Origin: Sinorhizobium sp. 6-70
GTDB taxonomy: Bacteria; Pseudomonadota; Alphaproteobacteria; Rhizobiales; Rhizobiaceae
Length of the DNA: 64,000 nt
Reading direction: 5' to 3'
Assembly (NCBI RefSeq): GCF_030124375.1
Contig: NZ_JASKLS010000010.1
Coordinates: forward strand, 204,361 to 268,360
Shown piece after piece: positions 1 to 8,250 of the stretch. The notes under the pieces are model-generated. The model worked only from the letters and a program-made list of their open reading frames with translations. It was not told the origin of the DNA and ran no database searches. Position 1 is the first letter of the stretch. Every line of letters begins with the position of its first letter. The translations under genes were made by a program, and so were the position numbers.

Positions 1-279
1 ATCGACCCCGAACGCGGGATCGGCCACCTGCGCCTGGCCGATCTCGATGAGGACCAGATCCTCGGAGCGCGTTGCGCTGCATGCCAGTATAACAACTGGC
101 TGAACCGATGGGAGATTGCCGGAAAATTCGGCAGCGGCGCTATCCTTGACGACTTGCGGCCGATGCTGCGTTGTACGCGCTGCGGAAACAAGGGCAACAA
201 CGGCTGGCGGATCGGCCGGATCAATCGAGACTCGGAGTGGGTGGATGTGCAACCGGTATCGTATCGAGGTGGAATTTGA
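1..279 (+). CDS. Zinc-ribbon-like hypothetical protein, 5' end outside window
   Basis: The reading frame is open from the first base and stops at TGA 277-279, so only the C-terminal 92 residues are present. Two CxxC pairs (CAAC and CTRC, about 30 residues apart) suggest a small zinc ribbon or rubredoxin-like knuckle. I do not recognise a named family. The last 35 bases overlap the start of the HMCES-type gene at 245, so the two are probably translationally coupled. An almost identical protein is encoded at 53227-53547, also overlapping an HMCES gene, which supports this frame being real. Confidence 0.75.
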   Translation: MDPERGIGHLRLADLDEDQILGARCAACQYNNWLNRWEIAGKFGSGAILDDLRPMLRCTRCGNKGNNGWRIGRINRDSEWVDVQPVSYRGGI

Positions 280-835
280 CGAGCTGTGGCGCTTTGCGAA
301 GCCACATCGGGACATGACCAACCGCGCGAACCCCACGACGGAAGTCATTCCGGACAAGCCGGGTCTGGTCATCCGCAACAGCCCCGACGGAGAGCGCGAG
401 CTCATCAATCTCACCTGGGGCATGCCATCCCCCCCGACAGTGACGAACGGAAGGCCGGACTACGGCGTCACCAACATCCGCAATCTCGATTCTGCCCATT
501 GGCGTGGATGGACCGGCGTCAAGAACCGCTGCATCGTCCCGTGGACGGCGTTTTGCGAATATGAGGATACCAAGCCGAAGAAGACGGCCCGTTGGTTCGC
601 GACCGACGACAGGCAGCCCCTCGCCTTCTTCGCCGGCATCTGGACGCCTTGGAAGGGCGCACGCGGCTCGATGAAAAACCCACGCACCGGGGAGCACGAG
701 CTGTTCGCCTTCCTTACCTGCGAGGCAAACGCGCTGGTCAAGCCAATCCACCCGAAGGCCATGCCGGTGATCCTCACGGACCCGGCAGAAATCGAACTAT
801 GGCTAACGGCGGAATGGAAGGATGCCAAACGACTA
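1..835 (+). repeat. Left copy of a direct repeat (zinc-ribbon/HMCES cassette)
   Basis: Bases 1 to about 835 align with 53269 to about 54102 at a constant offset of 53268, apart from one missing base near 54020 in the right copy. By eye roughly nine bases in ten agree, with weaker matching in the first 130 bases and a loss of similarity near the 3' end of the HMCES gene. The repeat may extend left of the window. Confidence 0.85.
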
Positions 836-907
836 CAGCGTCCCTACCCGGTCGAGCAGATGACTCTGCTGCCCGTCGAGAGCACATCGGAGCCGCTGCT
901 GCTGTGA
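245..907 (+). CDS. SOS response-associated peptidase (SRAP/HMCES/YedK family)
   Basis: A 220-residue SRAP-domain protein. The family removes its initiator Met so that Cys2 can form a covalent thiazolidine link with abasic sites in single-stranded DNA, shielding them. Visible features are MCNRY at the N-terminus (catalytic Cys2), the CIVPWTAFCEYED block carrying the conserved Glu, and IHPKAMPVIL with the conserved catalytic His at residue 169. Longer starts exist upstream, but only the ATG at 245 places Cys at position 2, so it is chosen. It overlaps the end of the zinc-ribbon gene. The copy at 53513 is frameshifted, so this is the intact one. Confidence 0.88.
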   Translation: MCNRYRIEVEFDELWRFAKPHRDMTNRANPTTEVIPDKPGLVIRNSPDGERELINLTWGMPSPPTVTNGRPDYGVTNIRNLDSAHWRGWTGVKNRCIVPWTAFCEYEDTKPKKTARWFATDDRQPLAFFAGIWTPWKGARGSMKNPRTGEHELFAFLTCEANALVKPIHPKAMPVILTDPAEIELWLTAEWKDAKRLQRPYPVEQMTLLPVESTSEPLLL

Positions 908-1047
908 TAAGTCGGCAGGCAACGACATCGGCGGGTGGCTGCACTAGGCCGTCAGCAGGGCGGGACTGGCTCCCACAAACGAGGCGACCACGACACACTA
1001 CCGCATGGACGGCGGGCATTTGGTGGTCGCGCTTCAGCCAAACTGCA

Positions 1048-1566
1048 TCAATAGTACGGCGAAATGCACTGCTGACGCGGCCCATAGTAGGGCTGGAATG
1101 TGTTGTCGTAGGCACTATAAGAACGGTAGCGCGAGTAGCACCAGTCAACGTGGGCCGAGGTTGAGTTTGAGTAGGCCGGACGCGGTGGCGACGCAATCGC
1201 TCCGCCGATAATCAGTCCTGTTCCAAACGCTGCTAGTGGATACCACCATCCGTCATTGTGCCGACGGTAGCCATGTCGATAGGATCGATAACCCCGGTAG
1301 CCATTGTAGTAGCCGTAGCGCGGACCGGCGCTGTATCGCGGGCCGCCGTACCTACCGTACCCACGCGCGTGCTTCGGGCCGCCACGGTGGCCGGGCTTGT
1401 GGTGGACCAAGTCCACGCCCTGAGCGCTCAAATCCGGCACCGTAACCATCGAAACAGGCAGCGCCTGGGCCGGGGCTGCGCCAGCAAATGCCGTAGCAGC
1501 CGCGATTAACAATGCACCAATTTTCTTCATCAACATGACCATACTGTTTTGCATCCGTGGATTCAT
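1048..1566 (-). CDS. BA14K family secreted protein
   Basis: Encodes up to 172 residues. A basic N-terminus followed by a hydrophobic alanine-rich stretch ending in APAQA is a good Sec signal peptide. The middle is rich in Gly, Arg and Tyr (RYGGPRY-like), and the C-terminus carries the BA14K signature ending HVDWCYSRYRSY with a second Cys in QQCISPYY. BA14K proteins were described in Brucella as immunoreactive, lectin-like envelope proteins and are common in Rhizobiales, often in several copies. Several in-frame ATGs exist in the first 13 codons, so the exact start is uncertain. It stands alone between unrelated genes. Confidence 0.8.
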   Translation of the reverse strand: MNPRMQNSMVMLMKKIGALLIAAATAFAGAAPAQALPVSMVTVPDLSAQGVDLVHHKPGHRGGPKHARGYGRYGGPRYSAGPRYGYYNGYRGYRSYRHGYRRHNDGWWYPLAAFGTGLIIGGAIASPPRPAYSNSTSAHVDWCYSRYRSYSAYDNTFQPYYGPRQQCISPYY

Positions 1567-1944
1567 CGGTTCTTCGCTACCGCGCGGCCCGAGACAAGCA
1601 AAAGGCCCGGCGACCGACGGCCTGCCGAGCCCGGGTTACGTTGCGTGGGACATCGGCCGCTGCGACTTCGTCCCGGTCTTGCAGGCGATGTCGCTGGTGG
1701 CCTGGTCCCTTGCGATGCCTCCTCCGTAACCGATACCGATATTGCCACGACAGCAAGCAGTCACCCACGGACCAAAGTCCGATGCAGATGGGCAAAGGTC
1801 TTAACCGCCTTCGAGCCCGGAACCATCCATCGAGGATAGAGTTCGCCGCTCAGGGCGTGTGGAGTTTCTGGAGCTGTCTGATGAAACGTCCCTTCCAGAC
1901 GGCTCAGGGACTCCGCCGCCTCGGCTTCCCGCCGAAAGGAACGC
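1567..1944. other. Gene-free stretch
   Basis: Open frames exist on both strands but none has a convincing start, ribosome site or recognisable protein. I see no RNA gene or clear terminator here. Confidence 0.5.
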
Positions 1945-2133
1945 GTGATGCATGATAGAGACAATTATGGACATCCGGAACGAAGGGCATCAACTGGTCT
2001 GCCCTTGGGCATAATGCTCCTTTCGATGTTAGCGATTACTGCTTATCTCGTGGTAGGAGGCGCGCTGCTGGACGACAAGAACCAAGACATCGTGGTCTAC
2101 GTCCCCCAGGCATCCGCACCAAATCCACACTGA
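1945..2133 (+). CDS. Small single-pass membrane protein, unknown
   Basis: A 61-62 residue frame that starts with GTG-ATG (1945 or 1948) after AAAGGA at a sensible distance. Residues about 20-42 form one hydrophobic segment (LPLGIMLLSMLAITAYLVV), preceded by a charged polar head and followed by a short polar tail. I do not recognise the family. No neighbour gives a functional hint. The ribosome site and membrane segment support translation. Confidence 0.45.
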   Translation: MMHDRDNYGHPERRASTGLPLGIMLLSMLAITAYLVVGGALLDDKNQDIVVYVPQASAPNPH

Positions 2134-2265
2134 GCCAACAGAACTCTGTTGATCCGAGTCGACGCGGGAAGCGTTGTCTCGCATTCCCGTTCCGGAACAA
2201 ATTAGCGTTTTATGTATTAGCTATGCGTCGTGACAGCGACATGCAGGTCCCCGCCTGCGAGACGC

Positions 2266-2295
2266 AGTGCCCGCGCCTCCCCCAGCGCGGGCACT
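2266..2295 (+). other. Strong GC-rich hairpin
   Basis: A perfect 11-base inverted repeat: AGTGCCCGCGC (2266-2276), an 8-base C-rich loop, then GCGCGGGCACT (2285-2295). No T-run follows, so it is not a classic terminator. It lies 21 bases upstream of a short ORF and could be a leader structure or an RNA processing site. Confidence 0.6.
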
Positions 2296-2316
2296 CGAAC
2301 GTTTCGAGGCTATCGC

Positions 2317-2400
2317 ATGCGGGAAGCATTAACTCTCTGTTTCATTTTGCTGATTCTGGCCCTCACGACGTTCACATTCGTGATGCTCGCCTTGGGCTAG
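2317..2400 (+). CDS. Candidate 27-residue membrane peptide
   Basis: An ATG at 2317, preceded by GAGG seven bases upstream, opens a 27-codon frame ending in TAG at 2398-2400. After MREALT the peptide is almost wholly hydrophobic (LCFILLILALTTFTFVMLALG), which fits a single transmembrane helix. Small one-helix peptides of this size are real gene products in many bacteria but are usually missed. The evidence is composition, ribosome site and the structured leader only. Confidence 0.35.
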   Translation: MREALTLCFILLILALTTFTFVMLALG

Positions 2401-2684
2401 GGCCGTAGGTGGGTTTCCGATCCGGCGCTGACATTAGCCTGGCACAAGCAGAGCTGCAGTGGGGGATTGGCCAAGTCCGCTGCAGCTCCGATCGCGACGT
2501 ATCAATTATGTAGCTGGGGCACATTCGCCCTGTTCCATCCAAGGGAACCGCTTCGAACGTCGCTTACATCCATAGAGATAGTGAAGGCGGAAACGGGATC
2601 AAGGGCAAATCAGTGCCGCAGGCGCGCGCCGTCGCGATAGACCCGCAGCAGATAATCACGCTTTCGTCACGACTGAGGGGGCGA

Positions 2685-2999
2685 TTACCACCTGTTGGCC
2701 TCTCGTTGGCGCTCCTCCACCGCCCTGCGCATGGCTTCTTCGCGGCCACACTCGTACTTCTCCATATAGTAGCGGATCAAAGACTGTCGGCGGCCTTCAT
2801 CCATGATGGCGAAAACGTTCCTGAATTGTCGCTCGGTGCCCGATTTGGCCTTAGCTTGTCTACCGCGGCCGAGTAGCTTTGACGTCGCAAAATATACCAA
2901 CAAGCCGACCAAGATCCCAACCAACAGGCCCAGGGCCGTTTCCTGATTGAGGAACTCTCTTACAGCACTCACGACCCACTCAAGCTGAGAGTCTTTCAT
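2685..2999 (-). CDS. Small membrane-anchored protein, unknown
   Basis: Encodes 104 residues starting MKDSQLEW. One membrane segment lies at about residues 23-45 (ALGLLVGILVGLLVYFATSKLLG), followed by a basic, highly charged helical tail with MEKYECGREEAMRRAVEERQREANRW. A longer start at 3035 exists, but the ATG at 2999 lies 2 bases past the stop of the nuclease gene, which fits a tight operon. I do not recognise the family. The co-transcription suggests a partner or anchor for the nuclease. Confidence 0.6.
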   Translation of the reverse strand: MKDSQLEWVVSAVREFLNQETALGLLVGILVGLLVYFATSKLLGRGRQAKAKSGTERQFRNVFAIMDEGRRQSLIRYYMEKYECGREEAMRRAVEERQREANRW

Positions 3000-3001
3000 C
3001 T

Positions 3002-3736
3002 TTATCCGCACCACGACTGCTTGAAGCCAAGCCAACGGTGCGCAAGCCCCTCGTCGACGAGTTGTGCCCCGAGCGATCGGCCGCCTCGGTATACCTCGCG
3101 CAGCTTCCGACCGTATTTGTCCTCATCGCGCAGTCCGGCCTTGAGACCGAAGGAGCCGCCATTCAACAGGCTCTGCAGCCGATACTTGGCGCGCTGTCCG
3201 AGTTCCCGCTCCCCAGCACATCTGGGCTCGCTGATCTCCGGCGTATCGATATCCGAGATCCGGTACTTGATGCCGTCGAGCCAGAACGTGTCACCGTCAA
3301 CGACGCACGTTGTCCGCGCGTCCGATGCGCATATGGGGAAAGATGCGGAAATGGTGTCTTCCGGCGGCACGGTTGCCCAGCCGTAGGCTCCACCTATCAC
3401 GATGCCAGCCAGAGGCAACACAAACACCCAGGGGGATAAACCCCTTCTAGCCGCTGCCGAGCGTTTGGCCGGTTTGAATTTGGTTACCGTCCCCACGGCC
3501 TCCCGCGTCGCTCGCGGCTTGCCTGCCCCTTTTGGAGGCAGGTCGCGACCAAACACGGAATTGGCGACAAGTATCGCGCAAAGTAGCACGCCGCCTATGA
3601 CCAGCGCGAAGGGCGAGTGACTTCCGCCTCCACCGCCCCATCGCCTGCGCGCCTTGGCGTCATTTGGAACCAAAAGTAGAAGTGGGCCGAGCATCAAGGC
3701 ACGGCGGCTTAACCCTTGGGATGGAACGACGCTCAT
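3002..3736 (-). CDS. Membrane-anchored thermonuclease (SNase-like) family protein
   Basis: A 244-residue protein. An N-terminal RR-containing hydrophobic stretch, a second membrane segment near residue 50 and a third near residue 105-125 precede a C-terminal SNase-like domain. That domain carries CVVDGDTFW, YRISDIDTPE (Arg and Asp of the active site), a GERELGQ Glu and DKYGRKLREVY, matching the Arg/Glu/Arg catalytic set of staphylococcal nuclease. The family cleaves DNA and RNA with Ca2+. Start is supported by GAGGGG upstream. The domain probably faces the periplasm. It is translated just ahead of the small membrane protein at 2685-2999. Confidence 0.82.
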   Translation of the reverse strand: MSVVPSQGLSRRALMLGPLLLLVPNDAKARRRWGGGGGSHSPFALVIGGVLLCAILVANSVFGRDLPPKGAGKPRATREAVGTVTKFKPAKRSAAARRGLSPWVFVLPLAGIVIGGAYGWATVPPEDTISASFPICASDARTTCVVDGDTFWLDGIKYRISDIDTPEISEPRCAGERELGQRAKYRLQSLLNGGSFGLKAGLRDEDKYGRKLREVYRGGRSLGAQLVDEGLAHRWLGFKQSWCG

Positions 3737-4172
3737 CTGGTCCCCTCAAACCAAACCCTGCACAAACCCCTCTTTTGCATCGAAGCACAAAGGAGACATC
3801 AAGTCGAGTGACCGCAGATCTGCGCGCTTGAGTTGCGACGCGCGGACAAGGCTCAATGAGCACTCCGCGGTCTAGAGGGCGTAAGGATAGACCGAATTGA
3901 TCAGCTCCGCCTTCGCATCCAGGTTGCGCCTCAGATGGTGCACGGGGGCACGATATGGGTGAAATCCAAGGAACGCTTGCGACGCCCCTTCTTGTCATCG
4001 GCCAACTCGCGGTCTGCAAGCAGCAACCGCCGGCAGCGCAGATTTTAGGGCCAACGCTTAACCGATCGCAAAAACGTTCGCGTTGTCGCAAGCAGCGTCA
4101 CGCAGGACGTCTGTGCCTGCGGGTAGAACGGCCTGCGCTTCGCCGTCGCGAGCGGCCCACAGCGGCTAGCGG
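3737..4172. other. Gene-free stretch
   Basis: Only shadow-like frames are present on both strands. It separates the nuclease operon from the 3' end of the transporter operon. I see no RNA gene. Confidence 0.5.
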
Positions 4173-4934
4173 TCAATGAACGATCTGCTTGAGGAAGGTC
4201 CTCGTCCGCTCGTTTGCGGGCCTGTCGAAGAAGACATCGGGCACGTTGCTTTCGACGATCGCCCCCTGATCCATGAACACGACGCGGTCGGCCACCCGCC
4301 TGGCGAACCCCATTTCGTGGGTGACGACGATCATGGTCATCCCCTCCTCGGCAAGTGATACCATGGTGTCGAGCACCTCCTTGACCATCTCCGGATCAAG
4401 CGCCGATGTCGGTTCATCGAACAGCATCACCTTCGGTGCCATGCAGAGCGCGCGGGCGATCGCGACGCGTTGCTGCTGTCCACCCGAGAGCTGCCCCGGA
4501 AACTTGCGCGCCTGCTCCGGGATGTGCACCCGTTCCAGAAACTGCATCCCGCGCTCTTCCGCGACCTTGCGCGGCGTTCCGCGCGAGAGGATCTGCGGCA
4601 GAGCGCAGTTCTCGAGCACGGACAGATGCGGAAACAGGTTGAAGTGCTGGAACACCATTCCGACATCGCGCCGAATCCTGTCGATGTTCTTCAGGCTCTC
4701 GTTGAGTGTTACGCCGTTGACGATGATCTCGCCCTTCTGGTGTCCTTCGAGATGATTGACGCACCGGATGAGTGTCGATTTCCCGGAACCCGAAGGACCG
4801 CAGATCACGATCCGCTCTCCCGGCTGGACCGAAAGGCTCACGTCCCGAAGGGCATGGTAGTTACCATACCATTTGTCCATGTTGCGAATAACGATCGCGG
4901 GCTGTTCGAACACTCGCGTTTCCTCGATGGACAT
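4173..4934 (-). CDS. Polar amino-acid ABC transporter ATPase (AapP/GlnQ type)
   Basis: The ATG at 4934 overlaps the permease stop by ATGA, giving 253 residues; upstream frame extensions are ignored. It shows Walker A (GPSGSGKST), Q-loop (VFQHFNLFPHL), signature LSGGQQQR, Walker B (VMLFDEPTSALDP) and the switch His (VVTHEMGF). This is the usual layout of polar amino-acid importer ATPases, which drive uptake through the paired permeases encoded just upstream. It is the last gene of the five-gene unit 9447-4173. Confidence 0.92.
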   Translation of the reverse strand: MSIEETRVFEQPAIVIRNMDKWYGNYHALRDVSLSVQPGERIVICGPSGSGKSTLIRCVNHLEGHQKGEIIVNGVTLNESLKNIDRIRRDVGMVFQHFNLFPHLSVLENCALPQILSRGTPRKVAEERGMQFLERVHIPEQARKFPGQLSGGQQQRVAIARALCMAPKVMLFDEPTSALDPEMVKEVLDTMVSLAEEGMTMIVVTHEMGFARRVADRVVFMDQGAIVESNVPDVFFDRPANERTRTFLKQIVH

Positions 4935-6043
4935 CAGCGATAATCCTTTGCCTTCACGCGCAGTTCGAGCCAGCGCGCGTAATATGAGATACCGACGCAA
5001 ATGCTGAAATAGATCACGCCGACGAACAGGTAGGCTTCCGTGTAGGGACCCGGCCAAAGCGGATCCATCGCAGCCGAGCGTCCTGCGCTCAGCATGTCGA
5101 ACACGCCGACAATGATCACCAAGCTGGTGTTCTTCACCATGACGATGGCGGTGTTGGTCAGCGGCGGGATGACCTTCTGGATTGCCTGCGGCAGCACGAT
5201 GTGCCGGATCGCCTTCCAGTGCGGTATTCCGAGCGCCTGCGCGGCCTCCACCTGCCCAGGCGGGATTGCCTGCAGACCGCCTCGAAGCACCTCCGCAAGA
5301 TAGGCGGCCGAGAACACCGTCAGTGCGGCGAGCGTGCGCCCGAGCTTGTCGATATCGAGTTCCGGAGGCAGCAGCAGAGGCAGCAGGATCGAGGCGACGA
5401 ACAGGAGGCCGACCAACGGCAATCCTCTCACCGTTTCAATCAAGCCGACCGAAAGCAGGCGCAGAATCGGCAAACTCGATCGTCGCCCCAGCGCCAGAAG
5501 GATCGCAAAAGGAAAGCCAAGTCCAAGGGAAAGCAGCGCCAGAAGCAGCGTCACCGGCAGTCCGCCCCATTTGGCAGTAGAAACGTGGGAAAGGCCCGCA
5601 AAGCCACCCCACATCAGGGTTAGCATCGCGCAGACGGCCGCTGCCCAGACGTATACGAGCTTCCTCCCCCAAAGTGCGGGAGACAGCGATATCAGGGTCA
5701 TGCCGAGGAGCAGTGCGATGACGGTCGCCGGGCGCCACTGTTCGCCTGGGGGATAGAGGCCGAACATGATGAAGCGGAATTTCGCTTCGATAAATGCCCA
5801 GCAAGCTCCGCCGGACCTGCAGGCGGATGGATCGTCCGTAAGCCAGACGGCGTCGGTTACAGCCCATCTGAATGCCGGAAGCAAGGAGAGGATCACCGCG
5901 ACCGCACCGAGCGTAAGAAGAGCGCTCAGCATATCGCCGAACAGGACCTTCAGGATCGGCATGCGCTTTGCGGGCGGCGCTTTCCGCGGCGCGACCAGTT
6001 CGGTCGCCGCCATCGCATAGTTCATTGTTACAAGACTCGTCAT
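4934..6043 (-). CDS. Amino-acid ABC transporter permease (AapM type)
   Basis: A 369-residue permease with several membrane segments. A conserved cytoplasmic loop (EVLRGGLQAIPPGQVEAAQALG) is the EAA motif that contacts the ATPase. The length and the large loop between the first membrane segments (containing ACRSGGACWAFIEAKF) match AapM rather than the shorter GlnP-type permeases. It overlaps the AapQ-like gene upstream (ATGA at 6040-6043) and the ATPase gene downstream. Confidence 0.9.
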   Translation of the reverse strand: MTSLVTMNYAMAATELVAPRKAPPAKRMPILKVLFGDMLSALLTLGAVAVILSLLPAFRWAVTDAVWLTDDPSACRSGGACWAFIEAKFRFIMFGLYPPGEQWRPATVIALLLGMTLISLSPALWGRKLVYVWAAAVCAMLTLMWGGFAGLSHVSTAKWGGLPVTLLLALLSLGLGFPFAILLALGRRSSLPILRLLSVGLIETVRGLPLVGLLFVASILLPLLLPPELDIDKLGRTLAALTVFSAAYLAEVLRGGLQAIPPGQVEAAQALGIPHWKAIRHIVLPQAIQKVIPPLTNTAIVMVKNTSLVIIVGVFDMLSAGRSAAMDPLWPGPYTEAYLFVGVIYFSICVGISYYARWLELRVKAKDYR

Positions 6044-7164
6044 CGGGTCACCAATGCCACGCGTGCGTTGTACCAGTTCATGAAGAACGACACAGCGATG
6101 CTGATCGTGAGGAAGACGGAGAGCAGGATGGCGATGCTTTCGATGGCCTGTCCCGTCTGGTTGATGACCGTCCCCACCACGAGACCCAGTTCAGGATATC
6201 CGACTGCCAGAGCCAACGTCGTGTTTTTCACTGTCGACAGGTATTGCGACGTCATCGGGGGAATGATGACGCGGAGCGCCTGGGGGACGATGATGCGAAA
6301 CATCGTCTGCCGTTCGGACAGGCCCAAGGCCCTTCCGGCCTCCGATTGGCCACGGGAAACGGCTTCGATCCCGCCGCGGACCACCTCGCTGATGAAGACG
6401 GACGTGTAGATGATCAGGCCAAGCATCAACGCGGCGAACTCCGGGGATAGCCGCATGCCGCCGGCGAAATTGAATCCCTTGAGCTCAGGCAAGTTCACCG
6501 AGGGCTCGAGGGCGATCGTTCCAAGGATGAACATTCCCAGTGTGGTGCCAGCAGCCGAAACTCCTCTCAAAATCCATGGAAGACTCTGCCTGAACCGCCA
6601 GAAAGTCATGGCGAGTGCTGCGGACGCTACAAGAAAGGCAAACCCGTACGGTCCGAGCGAAACCGATGGAACGTAGAGTCCGCGGAGCGACAGGTAGATG
6701 CCGGGGAACGGATTGAACGCTTGCTTCGGTGCGGGCAAAAGCGTGGTGGCGAGCGCATACCAGAACAGCAGTTGAACGATCAGCGGCATGTTGCGTACGC
6801 CGCCAACAAAGGAGGCGGCCATCCCTGACGCAAGCGGGTTTCGCGCCAGACGTATCAAGGCAATGAAGAGGCCGAAGATGGTCGAGGCGACGATCGCAAG
6901 CAATGAGATTGCGGCCGTATTGGTCAGCCCCACGAGATAGGCCCAGCCGAACGTGTCGGAGGGATCATATGGCAGGACGCTCTCCGAGATCGGAAAATTC
7001 GCCTGGCGATGCAGGTATTCAAAGCCCACGTGAATGCCGCGCGCGGTCAGGTTCTCGGCGGTATTCGACCAAAGCCAGTAAAGAAGGCTGGCAAATCCAA
7101 CGAGCAACAGGACTTGAAGTGCGACGCTTCGAACGTGGCGGTTGTCTAGGAGTGTCGAGAGCAT
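6040..7164 (-). CDS. Amino-acid ABC transporter permease (AapQ type)
   Basis: A 374-residue permease, partner of the AapM-like protein. The EAA loop reads EVVRGGIEAVSRGQSEAGRALGL. The N-terminal LLDNRHVRSVALQ and the long loop after the first helix match the AapQ subfamily. Its start lies 14 bases after the binding-protein stop. Substrate range of Aap systems is broad L-amino acids in Rhizobium; here the metC-like neighbour hints at sulfur amino acids, which is inference. Confidence 0.9.
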   Translation of the reverse strand: MLSTLLDNRHVRSVALQVLLLVGFASLLYWLWSNTAENLTARGIHVGFEYLHRQANFPISESVLPYDPSDTFGWAYLVGLTNTAAISLLAIVASTIFGLFIALIRLARNPLASGMAASFVGGVRNMPLIVQLLFWYALATTLLPAPKQAFNPFPGIYLSLRGLYVPSVSLGPYGFAFLVASAALAMTFWRFRQSLPWILRGVSAAGTTLGMFILGTIALEPSVNLPELKGFNFAGGMRLSPEFAALMLGLIIYTSVFISEVVRGGIEAVSRGQSEAGRALGLSERQTMFRIIVPQALRVIIPPMTSQYLSTVKNTTLALAVGYPELGLVVGTVINQTGQAIESIAILLSVFLTISIAVSFFMNWYNARVALVTR

Positions 7165-7178
7165 GCCAGCCTCCGAAC

Positions 7179-8207
7179 CTATTGGAAGGCCAAGGGGAAC
7201 ATCAGTCCGCCGTTCGTGAAAAGCCGGTTCGCGCCGCGATCGAGCTTCAGCGGACTGTCCTTGCCGAGGTTGCGATCGAACATCTCCCCGTAGTTGCCGA
7301 GCTTGGCGATGATGTTGGCAGCAAACTTTTCGTCGAGACCGATGGCGGCACCATTTCCCGGTTCGATCCCAAGGAAACGCTTCACGCGTGGGTCTTCCGA
7401 TTTCTCCATCTCCGCGATATTGGCCTGCGTGATCCCAAGCTGCTCGCCGGCGATCAGCGCCTGGATCGACCAGTTGACGATGTCAAGCCACTGGTCGTCA
7501 CCGTGACGGACCGCCGGTGTCAGCGCATCCATGAATTTGGTCGCAGGGAAGATGACGTAGTCATCGGCATTCTCGGCTTTCGTTGCTCTCAACGATGCGA
7601 GCGCTGCGGCATCGGTGATGAGGGCGTCACAACGCCCCGAGAAGAACGCCTGGCTCAACGCGGAGCTATTCTCGAACACGACCGGCGTCAGACCGAGATT
7701 GTGCTCCTTCGAGACGTCGTTTGCGACGACCTCCGTCGTGGATCCGGTCTGGACGCACACCGACGCTCCATTCATTTCCTCGACTCTCGTCACGCCAAGC
7801 GCCTTCGGCATCATGAAGCCGGTGAACTCGTAGTAGTTCGGCGTCGTGAAATTGAGCCCGTTGGCATCGCGGCGCAGGGTCCAGGTGAACGTCCGTGGGA
7901 GGATGTCGATCTCCCCGGTCTGAAGTGCCGGCACACGCTGTTGGCCGCTCAGAGGCACGAACTCCACCTTGTCCTTGTCGTTGAAGACCGCAACAGCCAC
8001 AGCTCTGCAGGTCTCAACGTCAAGGCCACGCCAATAGCCCTTCTCGTCCGGAGCACCGAAACCAACCGTGCCCTGGCTCGCGGCGCATTTTAGAAAGCCG
8101 CGGGCTTTGACGGCGTCCAGCGTTGCACCTGCAAATGCCGGAGCGGATCCTGCAGCCAGACCGAAAGCGAGCGTGGTGATGCACATTCCAAGTAGTTTCG
8201 ATTTCAT
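7179..8207 (-). CDS. Amino-acid ABC transporter substrate-binding protein (AapJ type)
   Basis: The ATG at 8207, preceded by AAAGGGGAATGAA, gives a 342-residue precursor with a signal peptide (MKSKLLGMCITTLAFGLAAGSAPAFA). The mature protein has the SBP family 3 layout: TLDAVKARGFLKCAASQG near the N-terminus, YWRGLDVETCRAVAVAVF, and DILPRTFTWTLRRD. It should bind the amino acid in the periplasm and deliver it to the permease pair encoded downstream. It lies 43 bases after the metC-like stop. Confidence 0.9.
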   Translation of the reverse strand: MKSKLLGMCITTLAFGLAAGSAPAFAGATLDAVKARGFLKCAASQGTVGFGAPDEKGYWRGLDVETCRAVAVAVFNDKDKVEFVPLSGQQRVPALQTGEIDILPRTFTWTLRRDANGLNFTTPNYYEFTGFMMPKALGVTRVEEMNGASVCVQTGSTTEVVANDVSKEHNLGLTPVVFENSSALSQAFFSGRCDALITDAAALASLRATKAENADDYVIFPATKFMDALTPAVRHGDDQWLDIVNWSIQALIAGEQLGITQANIAEMEKSEDPRVKRFLGIEPGNGAAIGLDEKFAANIIAKLGNYGEMFDRNLGKDSPLKLDRGANRLFTNGGLMFPLAFQ

Positions 8208-8250
8208 TTCATTCCCCTTTTTTTGGTTGTGAGAATTGACAAGCCGGCCT

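Larger units (their letters stand above)
2134..2684. other. Gap holding only a hairpin and one very short ORF
   Basis: No standard-size gene is convincing. The stretch contains the inverted repeat at 2266-2295, a smaller CTCGAA/TTCGAG hairpin at 2294-2308, and a 27-codon membrane-peptide ORF at 2317-2400, all listed or described separately. Confidence 0.5.
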
